64,000 nt of DNA from CAG-390 sp045636385 (GTDB taxonomy: Bacteria; Bacillota; Clostridia; Oscillospirales; CAG-272). Shown here piece by piece: positions 43,346 through 50,606 of the stretch. A model generated the notes under the pieces. It was not told the origin of the DNA, ran no database searches, and saw nothing but the letters and a program-made list of their open reading frames with translations. The DNA is taken from the NCBI GenBank assembly GCA_045636385.1, contig JAZTXK010000055.1:1-64000 (forward strand). Direction: 5' to 3'. Each line of letters begins with the position of its first letter. Position 1 is the stretch's first letter. Both the position numbers and the translations under genes were made by a program.

Positions 43346-44290
43346 ATGGCACAGAAAATTGCAACCAGAGAATCCTACGGTAATGCGCTTGCAGCTCTCG
43401 GCGAGAAGTACGATTTCGTCGTTCTCGATGCTGACCTTGCGGCTGCAACCAAGACCGGTATTTTCAAGAAGAAGTTCCCCGAAAGATTTTTCGACTGCGG
43501 TATCGCAGAGGGCAATATGATGACCGTTGCGGCAGGTATCGCGACCACCGGCAAGCCCGTTTTCGCATCCACCTTCGCAATGTTCGCGGCAGGACGTGCA
43601 TTCGAGCAGGTTCGTAACTCGATCGCATACCCCCACCTCAACGTTAAGATCGGCGCAACTCACGCGGGTATCACCGTTGGTGAGGACGGCGCAACCCACC
43701 AGTGTCTCGAGGACCTCGGCGTTATGAGAACCATTCCCGGAATGGTAGTTCTCAACCCCGCTGATGACGTAGAGGCTCGCGCTTGCGTTGAGTGGGCGCT
43801 CAACTACGTTGGTCCCGTTTACATCCGTTTCGGCAGACTTGCTGTTCCGGTAGTATTCGACGAGGCTGATTATAAGTTCGAGTTCGGCAAGAACCTCACC
43901 GTCCGCGAGGGTACCGATGTTACCATTATGGCAACCGGAACCATGCTTTACATGGCAATCGAGGCGGCAGAGAAGCTCGCAGAGGAAGGCATTTCCGCTC
44001 GCGTTACCAACGTTCACACCATCAAGCCTATCGATAAGGAAGACATCATCGAGGCGGCAAAGACCACCGGATGCATCGTTACTGCAGAGGAGCATAACAT
44101 CCTCGGCGGTCTCGGCGCAGCTGTTGCAGAGGTCGTTTGCGAGAACTGCCCCGTTCCCGTTCTCCGCGTAGGCGTTGAGGATAAGTTCGGTAAGTCGGGC
44201 AAGGTTCCCGCACTTCTCGAGGCTTACGGTCTCACCACCGAGAATATCGTTGCAAAGGCTAAAGCAGCTATCGCAGCGAAGAAGAACTGA
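43346..44290 (+). CDS. transketolase, C-terminal subunit
   Basis: 314 residues with the pyrimidine-binding and C-terminal domains. The catalytic Glu that activates the cofactor lies in CGIAEGNMM (about 53), and the C-terminal domain starts near residue 190 with VTIMATG. It pairs with the upstream subunit across the dimer interface. The ATG follows TAGGAGG. A strong terminator ends the pair. Confidence 0.93.
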   Translation: MAQKIATRESYGNALAALGEKYDFVVLDADLAAATKTGIFKKKFPERFFDCGIAEGNMMTVAAGIATTGKPVFASTFAMFAAGRAFEQVRNSIAYPHLNVKIGATHAGITVGEDGATHQCLEDLGVMRTIPGMVVLNPADDVEARACVEWALNYVGPVYIRFGRLAVPVVFDEADYKFEFGKNLTVREGTDVTIMATGTMLYMAIEAAEKLAEEGISARVTNVHTIKPIDKEDIIEAAKTTGCIVTAEEHNILGGLGAAVAEVVCENCPVPVLRVGVEDKFGKSGKVPALLEAYGLTTENIVAKAKAAIAAKKN

Positions 44291-44293
44291 TAG

Positions 44294-44323
44294 AAAAACG
44301 GCAAGCCTGGGCTTGCCGTTTTT
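44294..44323 (+). terminator. terminator of transketolase operon
   Basis: Perfect stem AAAAACGGCAAG / CTTGCCGTTTTT, immediately after the stop. Confidence 0.9.
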
Positions 44324-44324
44324 A

Positions 44325-44526
44325 AGTGGTCAGTGATCAGTGGTCAGTGGTCAGAAAGAAGCGGGAAGTTTTGATCGAACTTTTTCAAAAGTTCGCAGAT
44401 TCTTAAGGCGGAGCCTTAAGTCGACCTCCGCAGAGGTCGAAACTCCCCCCCTGCGCTTCGGAATGGCGGCGCCCCGCCGCCATTCCGGAAGGAGTAAAAT
44501 CGCCCCTCGCGGGCGGTTTTTGCTCC
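44325..44526 (+). repeat. direct repeats plus five tandem hairpins
   Basis: After a (A/G)TGGTCAG direct repeat (44325-44354) come five adjacent palindromes: CGAACTTT.. (44376-44395), CTTAAGGC.. (44402-44420), TCGACCTC.. (44421-44440), GGAATGGCGGC.. (44460-44486) and GGAGTAAAA..GGGCGG.. (44491-44526). The last is followed by a long T-run and can act as a terminator. No coding content. Confidence 0.75.
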
Positions 44527-44599
44527 TTCATTTTTTTATTTTTTAAAACCATACACAACCTATATCGACAAAAAATATAATGAGTATAGGAGGTGTAAA

Positions 44600-45403
44600 A
44601 TGGATTACGTAGTTTTAATGGCACTGCTTGCGACGCTCGGAACGTGGTTCGTGACTGCCTGCGGCGCGGCGACAGTGGTGTTTTTCAGATCCCCGAATCC
44701 AAAGGCACTGAATCTTATGCTCGGATTTGCCGCGGGCGTTATGATAGCGGCAAGCTTTTGGTCGCTCTTGCAGCCCGCAATAGAACGCGCGGAGGAAAGC
44801 TTGGCTGTTCCCGCACATTTTGTAGTAACGGCAGGATTTTTGTTCGGTGCAATATTTATGTGGGGGAGCGATAAAGTCGTTTCGCTGACTCAGCGGAAGG
44901 TGGATAATACACAGGGCAGCCCGAATAAGCGATTTCGCAGAATAATGATGCTGATCTTGTCGATCACGCTTCATAACATACCCGAGGGATTGGCGGTCGG
45001 AGTAGCGTTCGGAGTGCTCAAAAACGGCGAGTGGAGTACAGAAAGCCTTATGGGCGCGATCACGATCGCAATAGGCATCGGATTGCAGAATTTCCCCGAG
45101 GGCGCGGCTGTGTCGCTGCCACTCAGAAGAGAAGGCGTCGATGCGAAGAAGTGCTTCTTGTACGGTCAGGCGTCGGGAATGGTCGAGCCGATTGCGGGCG
45201 TCCTCGGCTCGCTGCTGGTGGTATATGTGGAAACGATATTGCCCTACGCCCTCGCGTTCGCCGCCGGAGCGATGATATTGGTCGCGGTTCATGAACTGAT
45301 CCCCGAATGTCAGAAAAATCAGGAAACGCAACCCTATTTCGCAACAATGGGAATCGTGCTCGGATTTGCCACAATGATGCTGCTTGATGTAATGTTGGGG
45401 TGA
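44600..45403 (+). CDS. ZIP-family divalent metal transporter
   Basis: 267 residues with eight predicted membrane helices. The ZIP metal-binding motifs are HNIPEGLAVGVAFG (about 116) in helix 4 and NFPEGAAVSLPL (about 156) in helix 5; the second has Asn where many have His, as in GufA-type transporters. A loop with TQRKVDNTQG sits between helices 3 and 4. It moves zinc or another divalent metal into the cytoplasm. The start follows AGGAGGT. Not in an operon; palindrome clusters flank it on both sides. Confidence 0.88.
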   Translation: MDYVVLMALLATLGTWFVTACGAATVVFFRSPNPKALNLMLGFAAGVMIAASFWSLLQPAIERAEESLAVPAHFVVTAGFLFGAIFMWGSDKVVSLTQRKVDNTQGSPNKRFRRIMMLILSITLHNIPEGLAVGVAFGVLKNGEWSTESLMGAITIAIGIGLQNFPEGAAVSLPLRREGVDAKKCFLYGQASGMVEPIAGVLGSLLVVYVETILPYALAFAAGAMILVAVHELIPECQKNQETQPYFATMGIVLGFATMMLLDVMLG

Positions 45404-45428
45404 AAAAGCTGAAAAGTTTTTGAAGATG

Positions 45429-45597
45429 TTTAAGAAACTTTTCTCGAAAAGTTTCTTAAACAGAGTTCGAGACAGCGTCTCGATTTTAATGCGAAGGCTT
45501 CAGTCTTCGCCACCGTGCTTCAAAAATACGAAGCTCTGCTTCGGATTTTTGGACAGAGTCGATCATTCCCGAATGTAGGAAATGATCGTGCTCTGTC
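45429..45597. repeat. second cluster of five tandem hairpins
   Basis: Adjacent palindromes: TTTAAGAAAC.. with a 15-base stem (45429-45460), CGAGACAGCGTCTCG (45468-45482), GCGAAG..CTTCGC (45491-45510), CAAAAATACGAAGC.. (45521-45551) and GACAGAG..CTCTGTC enclosing CGATCATT/AATGATCG (45552-45597). It lies between the ZIP gene and a truncated aminotransferase. Confidence 0.75.
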
Positions 45598-45627
45598 ACC
45601 CCGCACGCTCCGCAGAGCGCGGCAACG

Positions 45628-45903
45628 ATGCGCGAGCTTGAAAAGATCGAGGGCATTTCCTGCGTCAAGAACAACGCGGCTTTCTACATTTTCCCGAAGC
45701 TCGATATCAAGAAGTTCAATATTTCGTCGGACAAGAAGTTCGCATTTGATCTGCTTCATCAGAAGCACATCCTCATCGTTCCCGAAAGCGGATTTGACTG
45801 GACGACTCCCGATCACTTCCGAATCGTAATGCTTCCCGATGCAGAGAGAATGGCGCAGGCGATTCGTGATATCGGAGATTTCCTGAAGGATTACAGGCAG
45901 TAA
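45628..45903 (+). pseudogene. C-terminal fragment of AlaA-type alanine aminotransferase
   Basis: About 91 residues matching the last quarter of the glutamate-pyruvate aminotransferase AlaA: the segments GISCVKNNAAFYIFPKLD, KHILIVPESGFDW and PDHFRIVMLP are in the right order. The PLP-lysine domain and the first 300 residues are missing, and the hairpin cluster sits where they should be, so the gene was truncated. The ATG at 45628 has no ribosome site. The frame is still open and ends at a terminator. Confidence 0.75.
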
Positions 45904-45930
45904 AATTAAAACGATTAATTATTAATAGGA

Positions 45931-45956
45931 AAAAATCCGCCCTCGGGCGGATTTTT
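45931..45956 (+). terminator. terminator after aminotransferase fragment
   Basis: Stem AAAATCCGCCC / GGGCGGATTTT followed by TTTTCTTTT. Confidence 0.9.
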
Positions 45957-46006
45957 TCTTTTAAATAAAAAAGTTAATAAATTTGTCAAAAATATTCGAA
46001 AATGGG

Positions 46007-46035
46007 TTGACAAAAAGGCAAATGGGTGGTAAAAT
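46007..46035 (+). promoter_or_regulatory. promoter of ABC-DUF1854 operon
   Basis: TTGACA (46007-46012), 17-base spacer, TAAAAT (46030-46035). It leaves a leader of about 125 bases before the preferred start at 46164. Confidence 0.75.
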
Positions 46036-46163
46036 AAAGCAACTTCAAAAACCGTTCTATGTCAACCCGCCGCCCGCAATTCATTTTAATCTTTTCACCT
46101 CTGTGCGCAAGCGGCCTCCCGCCGGCTGAGAACGTTAGTGCCACACGTTCCGCCGTAAAATTT

Positions 46164-48437
46164 ATGATGGACAAACTCCTTGTCAACTCCCTTCTGACCG
46201 AAGAAGAAATTGCAGAACTTAAGGAAAGGGAGACTCCGGGACATCCCTGGATCTTTGCAATCGTTGGCGATATTTCGATCCTCTCGAACTATTGCCGAAG
46301 TGTGTTGCTTGTCAGCGACATTGAAGTAACCACGCATGAGTTCAATACTCATCACGCAGGAACTACCATCCGTATTGAGGATATCGTTAAGACGCATACC
46401 CGCCGTATGTACGGAAACGCAATGCTCTGTCTTGAGCTTAAAAACGGTCTTGAAGAAAAAATATTCCGCTACACCTTCAGCGTAAACACACTTTGCGAGG
46501 GTGCTTCCACCTTTATCAACTCCATCGTCAAGGGCGAGGATATCGAGGAAGCTACCGAATGTATGAAGGCGATCTACGAGAAACAGCTCTCGGTATGTCC
46601 GAAGTGCGGACGTACGCTTGCATCCCCCGGTGCGGAATGCCTTAACTGCGCGAGCAAGGGTAAGCTCGTTACAAAGCTCGGAAAGTACATAGTTCCCGAG
46701 TGGAAGAAGCTGATACTTTCGGTTCTGCTTTCGATTACGTCTACCGCACTTGCGCTGATCCCGCCTATGCTGACCAAATCCCTCATTGACGAGATCTTGC
46801 CGAACAACAACGCCGCTATGCTTATGCAGGTGGTTATTTTGCTGATCTCGCTGCAGATCATCAGCCACATTATAAGCGGTACGCGTGGCTACGTTCTTCG
46901 TCTTGTAGCCGATAGGATCGTATCGAACCTTCGTAACGACGTTTACGAAAAGGCGCAGTATCTGCCTATGCGATTCTACGATAAGACCTCGACGGGTGCG
47001 GTAATCAACCGTATCTCGGGCGACAGCTCGACTATTCAGTCCTTTATGCTGCGTATTACGCAGGAGGTTGTCGTTCAGTTCTTCAAGATGGTCGGTATCG
47101 TTGTGGTCATGCTTGTTATGAACCCCAAGCTGACGCTTCTCTCGCTCATTCCCGTTCCTCTTGTAGTTATCGGCTCGCGTATCTTCGGTAAGAAGATCCG
47201 TCCCTTCTATCTCCGAATCTGGAGAAGATGGACAGCCGTTTCCTCTATACTTACGGATACCATCCCCGGCATCCGTGTCGTAAAGTCCTTCACTAACGAA
47301 AAGAACACCACCGCTCGCTTCAAGGAAAAGAACGAGGAGTGGTATAAGACCGATACGTCTGCCGCAAAGATACTCAATGCTTTCCCCGCGATAGTCGGTA
47401 CCTTTATCGGTCTCGGTTCGGTAGTTATCTGGGCATTCGGCGGTAATATGGTCATTAACGCTCAGCTTGCTGGCATCGAGACCACTCTCACCGTCGGTAC
47501 TCTCGTAATCTTCATCAACTACGCATCGATGTTCTACGAGCCCGTAAACTTCTTTGCTAACCTCAACGACTCCTTCCAGCACTTCCTCGCGTCTGCCGAG
47601 AGAATTCTCGATATTCTTGACGCCGAGCCCGAGCACAACTTCGGCGAAGGCAAGAATATGACCGAGTTCAAGGGTAAGATCGAATTCAAGAACGTAAACT
47701 TCTCCTTCGACCGTACCAAGAAGACGCTTAAGAATATCAATCTCCTGATCGAGCCCGGCGATATCGTCGGTATCGTAGGTACTACAGGTTCGGGTAAATC
47801 GACACTTATCAACCTCCTGCTCCGTTATTACGATCACTATGACGGACAGATCCTTGTTGACGACGTTGATATCCGCGATATAGATATGTCGCACTTCCGT
47901 TCGCAGATAGGCTTCGTTCAGCAGGAGCCCTTGATGTTCCACGATACCATTTTCAACAATATCGCATACGGCTGTCCCGATTGCCCCGTCGAGCGAGTTC
48001 TCGAGGCGGCTGACATCGCGAACGCGCACGAATTCATCGTCCGTCAGCCCGATGGTTACGATGCAGTCCTCGGCGAGCGCGGCGTAGGTCTTTCGGGCGG
48101 TGAGCGTCAGAGAGTTTCGATCGCGCGCGCGATGCTGAAGAATCCCTCGATCCTCGTATTTGACGAGGCGACCGCATCTGTCGACTCTGAGACCGAGCAT
48201 CTGATCCAGGAGGCTATCGAACGCCTCATTTCGGGCAGAACCACCATTATGATCGCGCACAGACTTTCCACTCTGTCTAAGGCGAACAAGATCGTCGTTG
48301 TAGACAAGGGCGAGATCATCGAGTGCGGCTCGCCCGACGAGCTTCTTGCTCTCAAGGGCAAGTATTACCGCCTCGTTGAGATCCAGTCGATGTCCGAAAA
48401 GGTCAATGAAGCCAAGAAAGCTGACAACTTTGAATAA
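46164..48437 (+). CDS. ABC exporter with N-terminal accessory domain (DUF1854 partner)
   Basis: About 757 residues. Residues 1-150 form an extra domain not seen in ordinary exporters (WIFAIVGDISILSNY, THEFNTHHAGTTIRIEDI). A four-Cys zinc ribbon follows (CPKCGRTL and CLNC, about 168-190), then a six-helix exporter domain (about 200-500) and an NBD. The NBD is fully canonical: GTTGSGKST, LSGGE, LVFDEATAS, IAHRLST. The following gene is DUF1854, and in other bacteria this ABC/DUF1854 pair is linked to cyanophycin metabolism. Start is uncertain: the frame is open from 46059, but the extra 35 residues look unlike protein and no ribosome site is obvious at either ATG. Confidence 0.85.
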   Translation: MMDKLLVNSLLTEEEIAELKERETPGHPWIFAIVGDISILSNYCRSVLLVSDIEVTTHEFNTHHAGTTIRIEDIVKTHTRRMYGNAMLCLELKNGLEEKIFRYTFSVNTLCEGASTFINSIVKGEDIEEATECMKAIYEKQLSVCPKCGRTLASPGAECLNCASKGKLVTKLGKYIVPEWKKLILSVLLSITSTALALIPPMLTKSLIDEILPNNNAAMLMQVVILLISLQIISHIISGTRGYVLRLVADRIVSNLRNDVYEKAQYLPMRFYDKTSTGAVINRISGDSSTIQSFMLRITQEVVVQFFKMVGIVVVMLVMNPKLTLLSLIPVPLVVIGSRIFGKKIRPFYLRIWRRWTAVSSILTDTIPGIRVVKSFTNEKNTTARFKEKNEEWYKTDTSAAKILNAFPAIVGTFIGLGSVVIWAFGGNMVINAQLAGIETTLTVGTLVIFINYASMFYEPVNFFANLNDSFQHFLASAERILDILDAEPEHNFGEGKNMTEFKGKIEFKNVNFSFDRTKKTLKNINLLIEPGDIVGIVGTTGSGKSTLINLLLRYYDHYDGQILVDDVDIRDIDMSHFRSQIGFVQQEPLMFHDTIFNNIAYGCPDCPVERVLEAADIANAHEFIVRQPDGYDAVLGERGVGLSGGERQRVSIARAMLKNPSILVFDEATASVDSETEHLIQEAIERLISGRTTIMIAHRLSTLSKANKIVVVDKGEIIECGSPDELLALKGKYYRLVEIQSMSEKVNEAKKADNFE

Positions 48438-48450
48438 GGAGGGATAGACA

Positions 48451-48936
48451 ATGGCAATTAGATTTCTTGATAAGTCCGCAAAGATCGAGATGACCGACGT
48501 TTATTACGTTCAGCTCACTCTCGGCGACGGCACTGTTTATGAGAACGTTGAGCTCCGCCGTCTTTTCCCGATCTCGGATAAGTTCAACTACATCTCGCTT
48601 CTCGACAAGGATGAGCACGAGATCGCAATGATCAAGTCGCTCGACGATATCACCCCCGATAGCGCGGCGGCGATCAAGGCTTGCTTCTATGATTACTACC
48701 GCATCCCGAAGATCACTAAGATCACGGAGTGCGACGATAAGACGGGAATGCTTAAGATGACGGTTATGACCGACCACGGTGAGGCTACTTTCCGTATCCG
48801 CAACCGTCACAGCGATATGAAGACCTACCACGGCGACCGCGTTATCATCCGCGACTCGAACGATAACCGTTACGAGATTGAGAATCTGAATAACCTCGAC
48901 CGCAAGAGTTGGTTGCTTGTAGCAAGTTTTCTTTAA
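48451..48936 (+). CDS. DUF1854 family protein
   Basis: 161 residues. Soluble, beta-rich, full length for the family. Typical segments are ELRRLFPISD (about 35), YISLLDKDEHEIAMI (about 48) and the C-terminal RIRNRHSDMKTY...RVIIRDSNDNRYEI. It is placed directly after its usual partner, the ABC transporter with the zinc ribbon, behind AAGGAGGG. Its biochemical role is not known; the family is often found with cyanophycin genes, none of which are in this window. Confidence 0.88.
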   Translation: MAIRFLDKSAKIEMTDVYYVQLTLGDGTVYENVELRRLFPISDKFNYISLLDKDEHEIAMIKSLDDITPDSAAAIKACFYDYYRIPKITKITECDDKTGMLKMTVMTDHGEATFRIRNRHSDMKTYHGDRVIIRDSNDNRYEIENLNNLDRKSWLLVASFL

Positions 48937-48943
48937 AAATAAT

Positions 48944-48970
48944 AATGGCGGATCATTACGATCTGCCATT
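48944..48970. terminator. bidirectional terminator after DUF1854
   Basis: Stem AATGGC-GATC / GATC-GCCATT with a 5-base loop, then TGTTTTTTATT. It overlaps the end of the convergent lipoprotein gene. Confidence 0.75.
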
Positions 48971-48976
48971 TGTTTT

Positions 48977-49882
48977 TTATTCAAGATTAATTACGCAATT
49001 TACAAAGTCATCAATCTCGATCAATCCATAGTAATCGGTACGACCTTGCGCGGTGGTCACACTGTACTTGGTTGTATCCATAATACTCATTAAAGCATCA
49101 TAATACGTTCCAAAGTCGCCTTTGAGATAGCCCTCATCCTTGTTTCCGTTTGCGTGAATTGAATACGCCACTCTTGTAATATAGTATTTATTATCAAGAA
49201 TTATACACGGTATCGCAACCACTTGATGAGTGACAACTGAAGTAGAGAGATATACTCTTTCCGCGCTTGATGGATTTAAGTAAATGAATTCTTTTTCAAA
49301 GATAACATGAGTGTTTGTGTTAATGCCATTTTCGAAAACGGGATCATACATTTGAAAATGCTCGATTCTCGGAAGAATTGCTTTTTGGGAAGCAATATCC
49401 CTCACAAGCAATGTTTTGTTGATCTGAAAAGCTACGATGAAATTTTTATCCTCGTGAATGTCTTTGATCTCATCCGCACTTTCAAATCTTACCCAAGTAT
49501 ATTTATCGGAATTTTCGTATTCGCGAGGACCGTTTTTTGTGATTCCGTCGTAATATCCGCACACGAAATAGAAATTCGTCGGATCAAAATCAACGAGCAA
49601 CGGTTGCTGACCGTTCTTTATTTTATCAATTTTCCCGGAAAGTGACGTGTCAGCCAATTCATACTCAACGTAAAGCATTTGCAAATAATCAACCAAGGAA
49701 TCGATCAATTCGTCATTCAGCGTATCGCTGTCCTCGACTGCAAAGCTCTGCTCATAGATATTGTCCACGGAATCGGTACTGCTTATCTCGTCGGAAAATC
49801 TTCCGGTGCGTGAAAAGCAACCGCAAAGAAGAGTCAGACAAACCAATATAATAAATAAACAGGTGAATTTTATTTTACTCAT
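48977..49882 (-). CDS. hypothetical lipoprotein, 301 aa
   Basis: 301 residues from the ATG at 49882 behind GGGGAGGAC; the long upstream frame is antisense to the next gene. A lipoprotein signal ends in LLCGC (Cys near 22). The remainder is soluble, acidic, with no recognised domain; SDEISSTDSVDN follows the anchor. Same strand as, and 31 bases from, the AIM24 gene. Confidence 0.7.
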   Translation of the reverse strand: MSKIKFTCLFIILVCLTLLCGCFSRTGRFSDEISSTDSVDNIYEQSFAVEDSDTLNDELIDSLVDYLQMLYVEYELADTSLSGKIDKIKNGQQPLLVDFDPTNFYFVCGYYDGITKNGPREYENSDKYTWVRFESADEIKDIHEDKNFIVAFQINKTLLVRDIASQKAILPRIEHFQMYDPVFENGINTNTHVIFEKEFIYLNPSSAERVYLSTSVVTHQVVAIPCIILDNKYYITRVAYSIHANGNKDEGYLKGDFGTYYDALMSIMDTTKYSVTTAQGRTDYYGLIEIDDFVNCVINLE

Positions 49883-49913
49883 TTTGTCCTCCCCAAAAAG
49901 TATGGATGCTTTT

Positions 49914-50594
49914 TTATTTCGACGACGGCATAAATCCGCTGAGAGTTCTTGCAACTGCGTGGATGGGCATGGTCTGGAGAATGATTTTGCCGGGGCCTTT
50001 GACAACGGTGTTGAAGATGCCTTCGCCGCCGAAGAGCGCGTTCTTGACGCTTCCCGTGGTGACGATGTCCATCGAGCAGGTCGAATCCATCGCGACGAGA
50101 TAGCCCGTGTCAACGATCATCGATTGACCTGCCGCGAGCGTATATTCGACCGCGTGACCGTCGATCTCTATGAAAGCAATACCCTGACCGCCGATCTTCT
50201 GCATTATGAATCCCTCGCCGCCGAAGAAGCCCGCGCCGAGCTTTTTCTGGAAGTGGAGAGAGAGCTCGATGCCCTCGGTGGATGCGAGAAAAGCGCGCTT
50301 CTGAACGATTATTTCACGTCCGGGGTCGATATTGCAAGCGCGGATAGAGCCCGGGAAGCTCGAGGCAAACGCGATAAGTCCCGCCGCGCGCTCAGCTGTG
50401 TATCTGTTCATAAAGAAGGATTCGCCCGCGAACATACGCGCAAAAGCCTTGCCTACACCGCCGTTCGAGGTGGTCTCCATCTTCATATTCTGCGTCATCC
50501 AGCTCATACTGCCGCGCTCGGTTATCATTGTTTCGCCTGCCTCAAGCGTGCAGATAACTACGGGAAGAGAATCGCCTTGGATTTCGTATTTCAT
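49914..50594 (-). CDS. AIM24 / TIGR00266-family protein
   Basis: 226 residues forming the beta-rich AIM24 fold (formerly DUF124). Diagnostic stretches are VVICTLEAGETMITERGSMSWM near the start, ARMFAGESFFMN (about 50) and the late GGEGIFNTVVKGPGK (about 190). Members form ring or cylinder assemblies and are linked to membrane or mitochondrial organisation in eukaryotes; the bacterial role is unclear. The start follows AAGGAGGAC. It lies 12 bases after the MFS-GH2 fusion gene on the same strand, so may be co-transcribed. Confidence 0.88.
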   Translation of the reverse strand: MKYEIQGDSLPVVICTLEAGETMITERGSMSWMTQNMKMETTSNGGVGKAFARMFAGESFFMNRYTAERAAGLIAFASSFPGSIRACNIDPGREIIVQKRAFLASTEGIELSLHFQKKLGAGFFGGEGFIMQKIGGQGIAFIEIDGHAVEYTLAAGQSMIVDTGYLVAMDSTCSMDIVTTGSVKNALFGGEGIFNTVVKGPGKIILQTMPIHAVARTLSGFMPSSK

Positions 50595-50606
50595 AATATG
50601 TCCTCC

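Noticed and set aside
46059..46163. N-terminal extension of the ABC transporter from the ATG at 46059
   Set aside because: No ribosome site, sits about 20 bases from the predicted transcription start, and the 35 residues are Arg/Pro/Ser-rich without helix pattern; kept only as an alternative.
46095..48260. 721-codon open frame on the minus strand opposite the ABC-DUF1854 transporter
   Set aside because: The plus-strand frame has complete ABC motifs. The antisense translation is rich in unrelated charged stretches, has no domain and no ribosome site; it is a codon-bias shadow.
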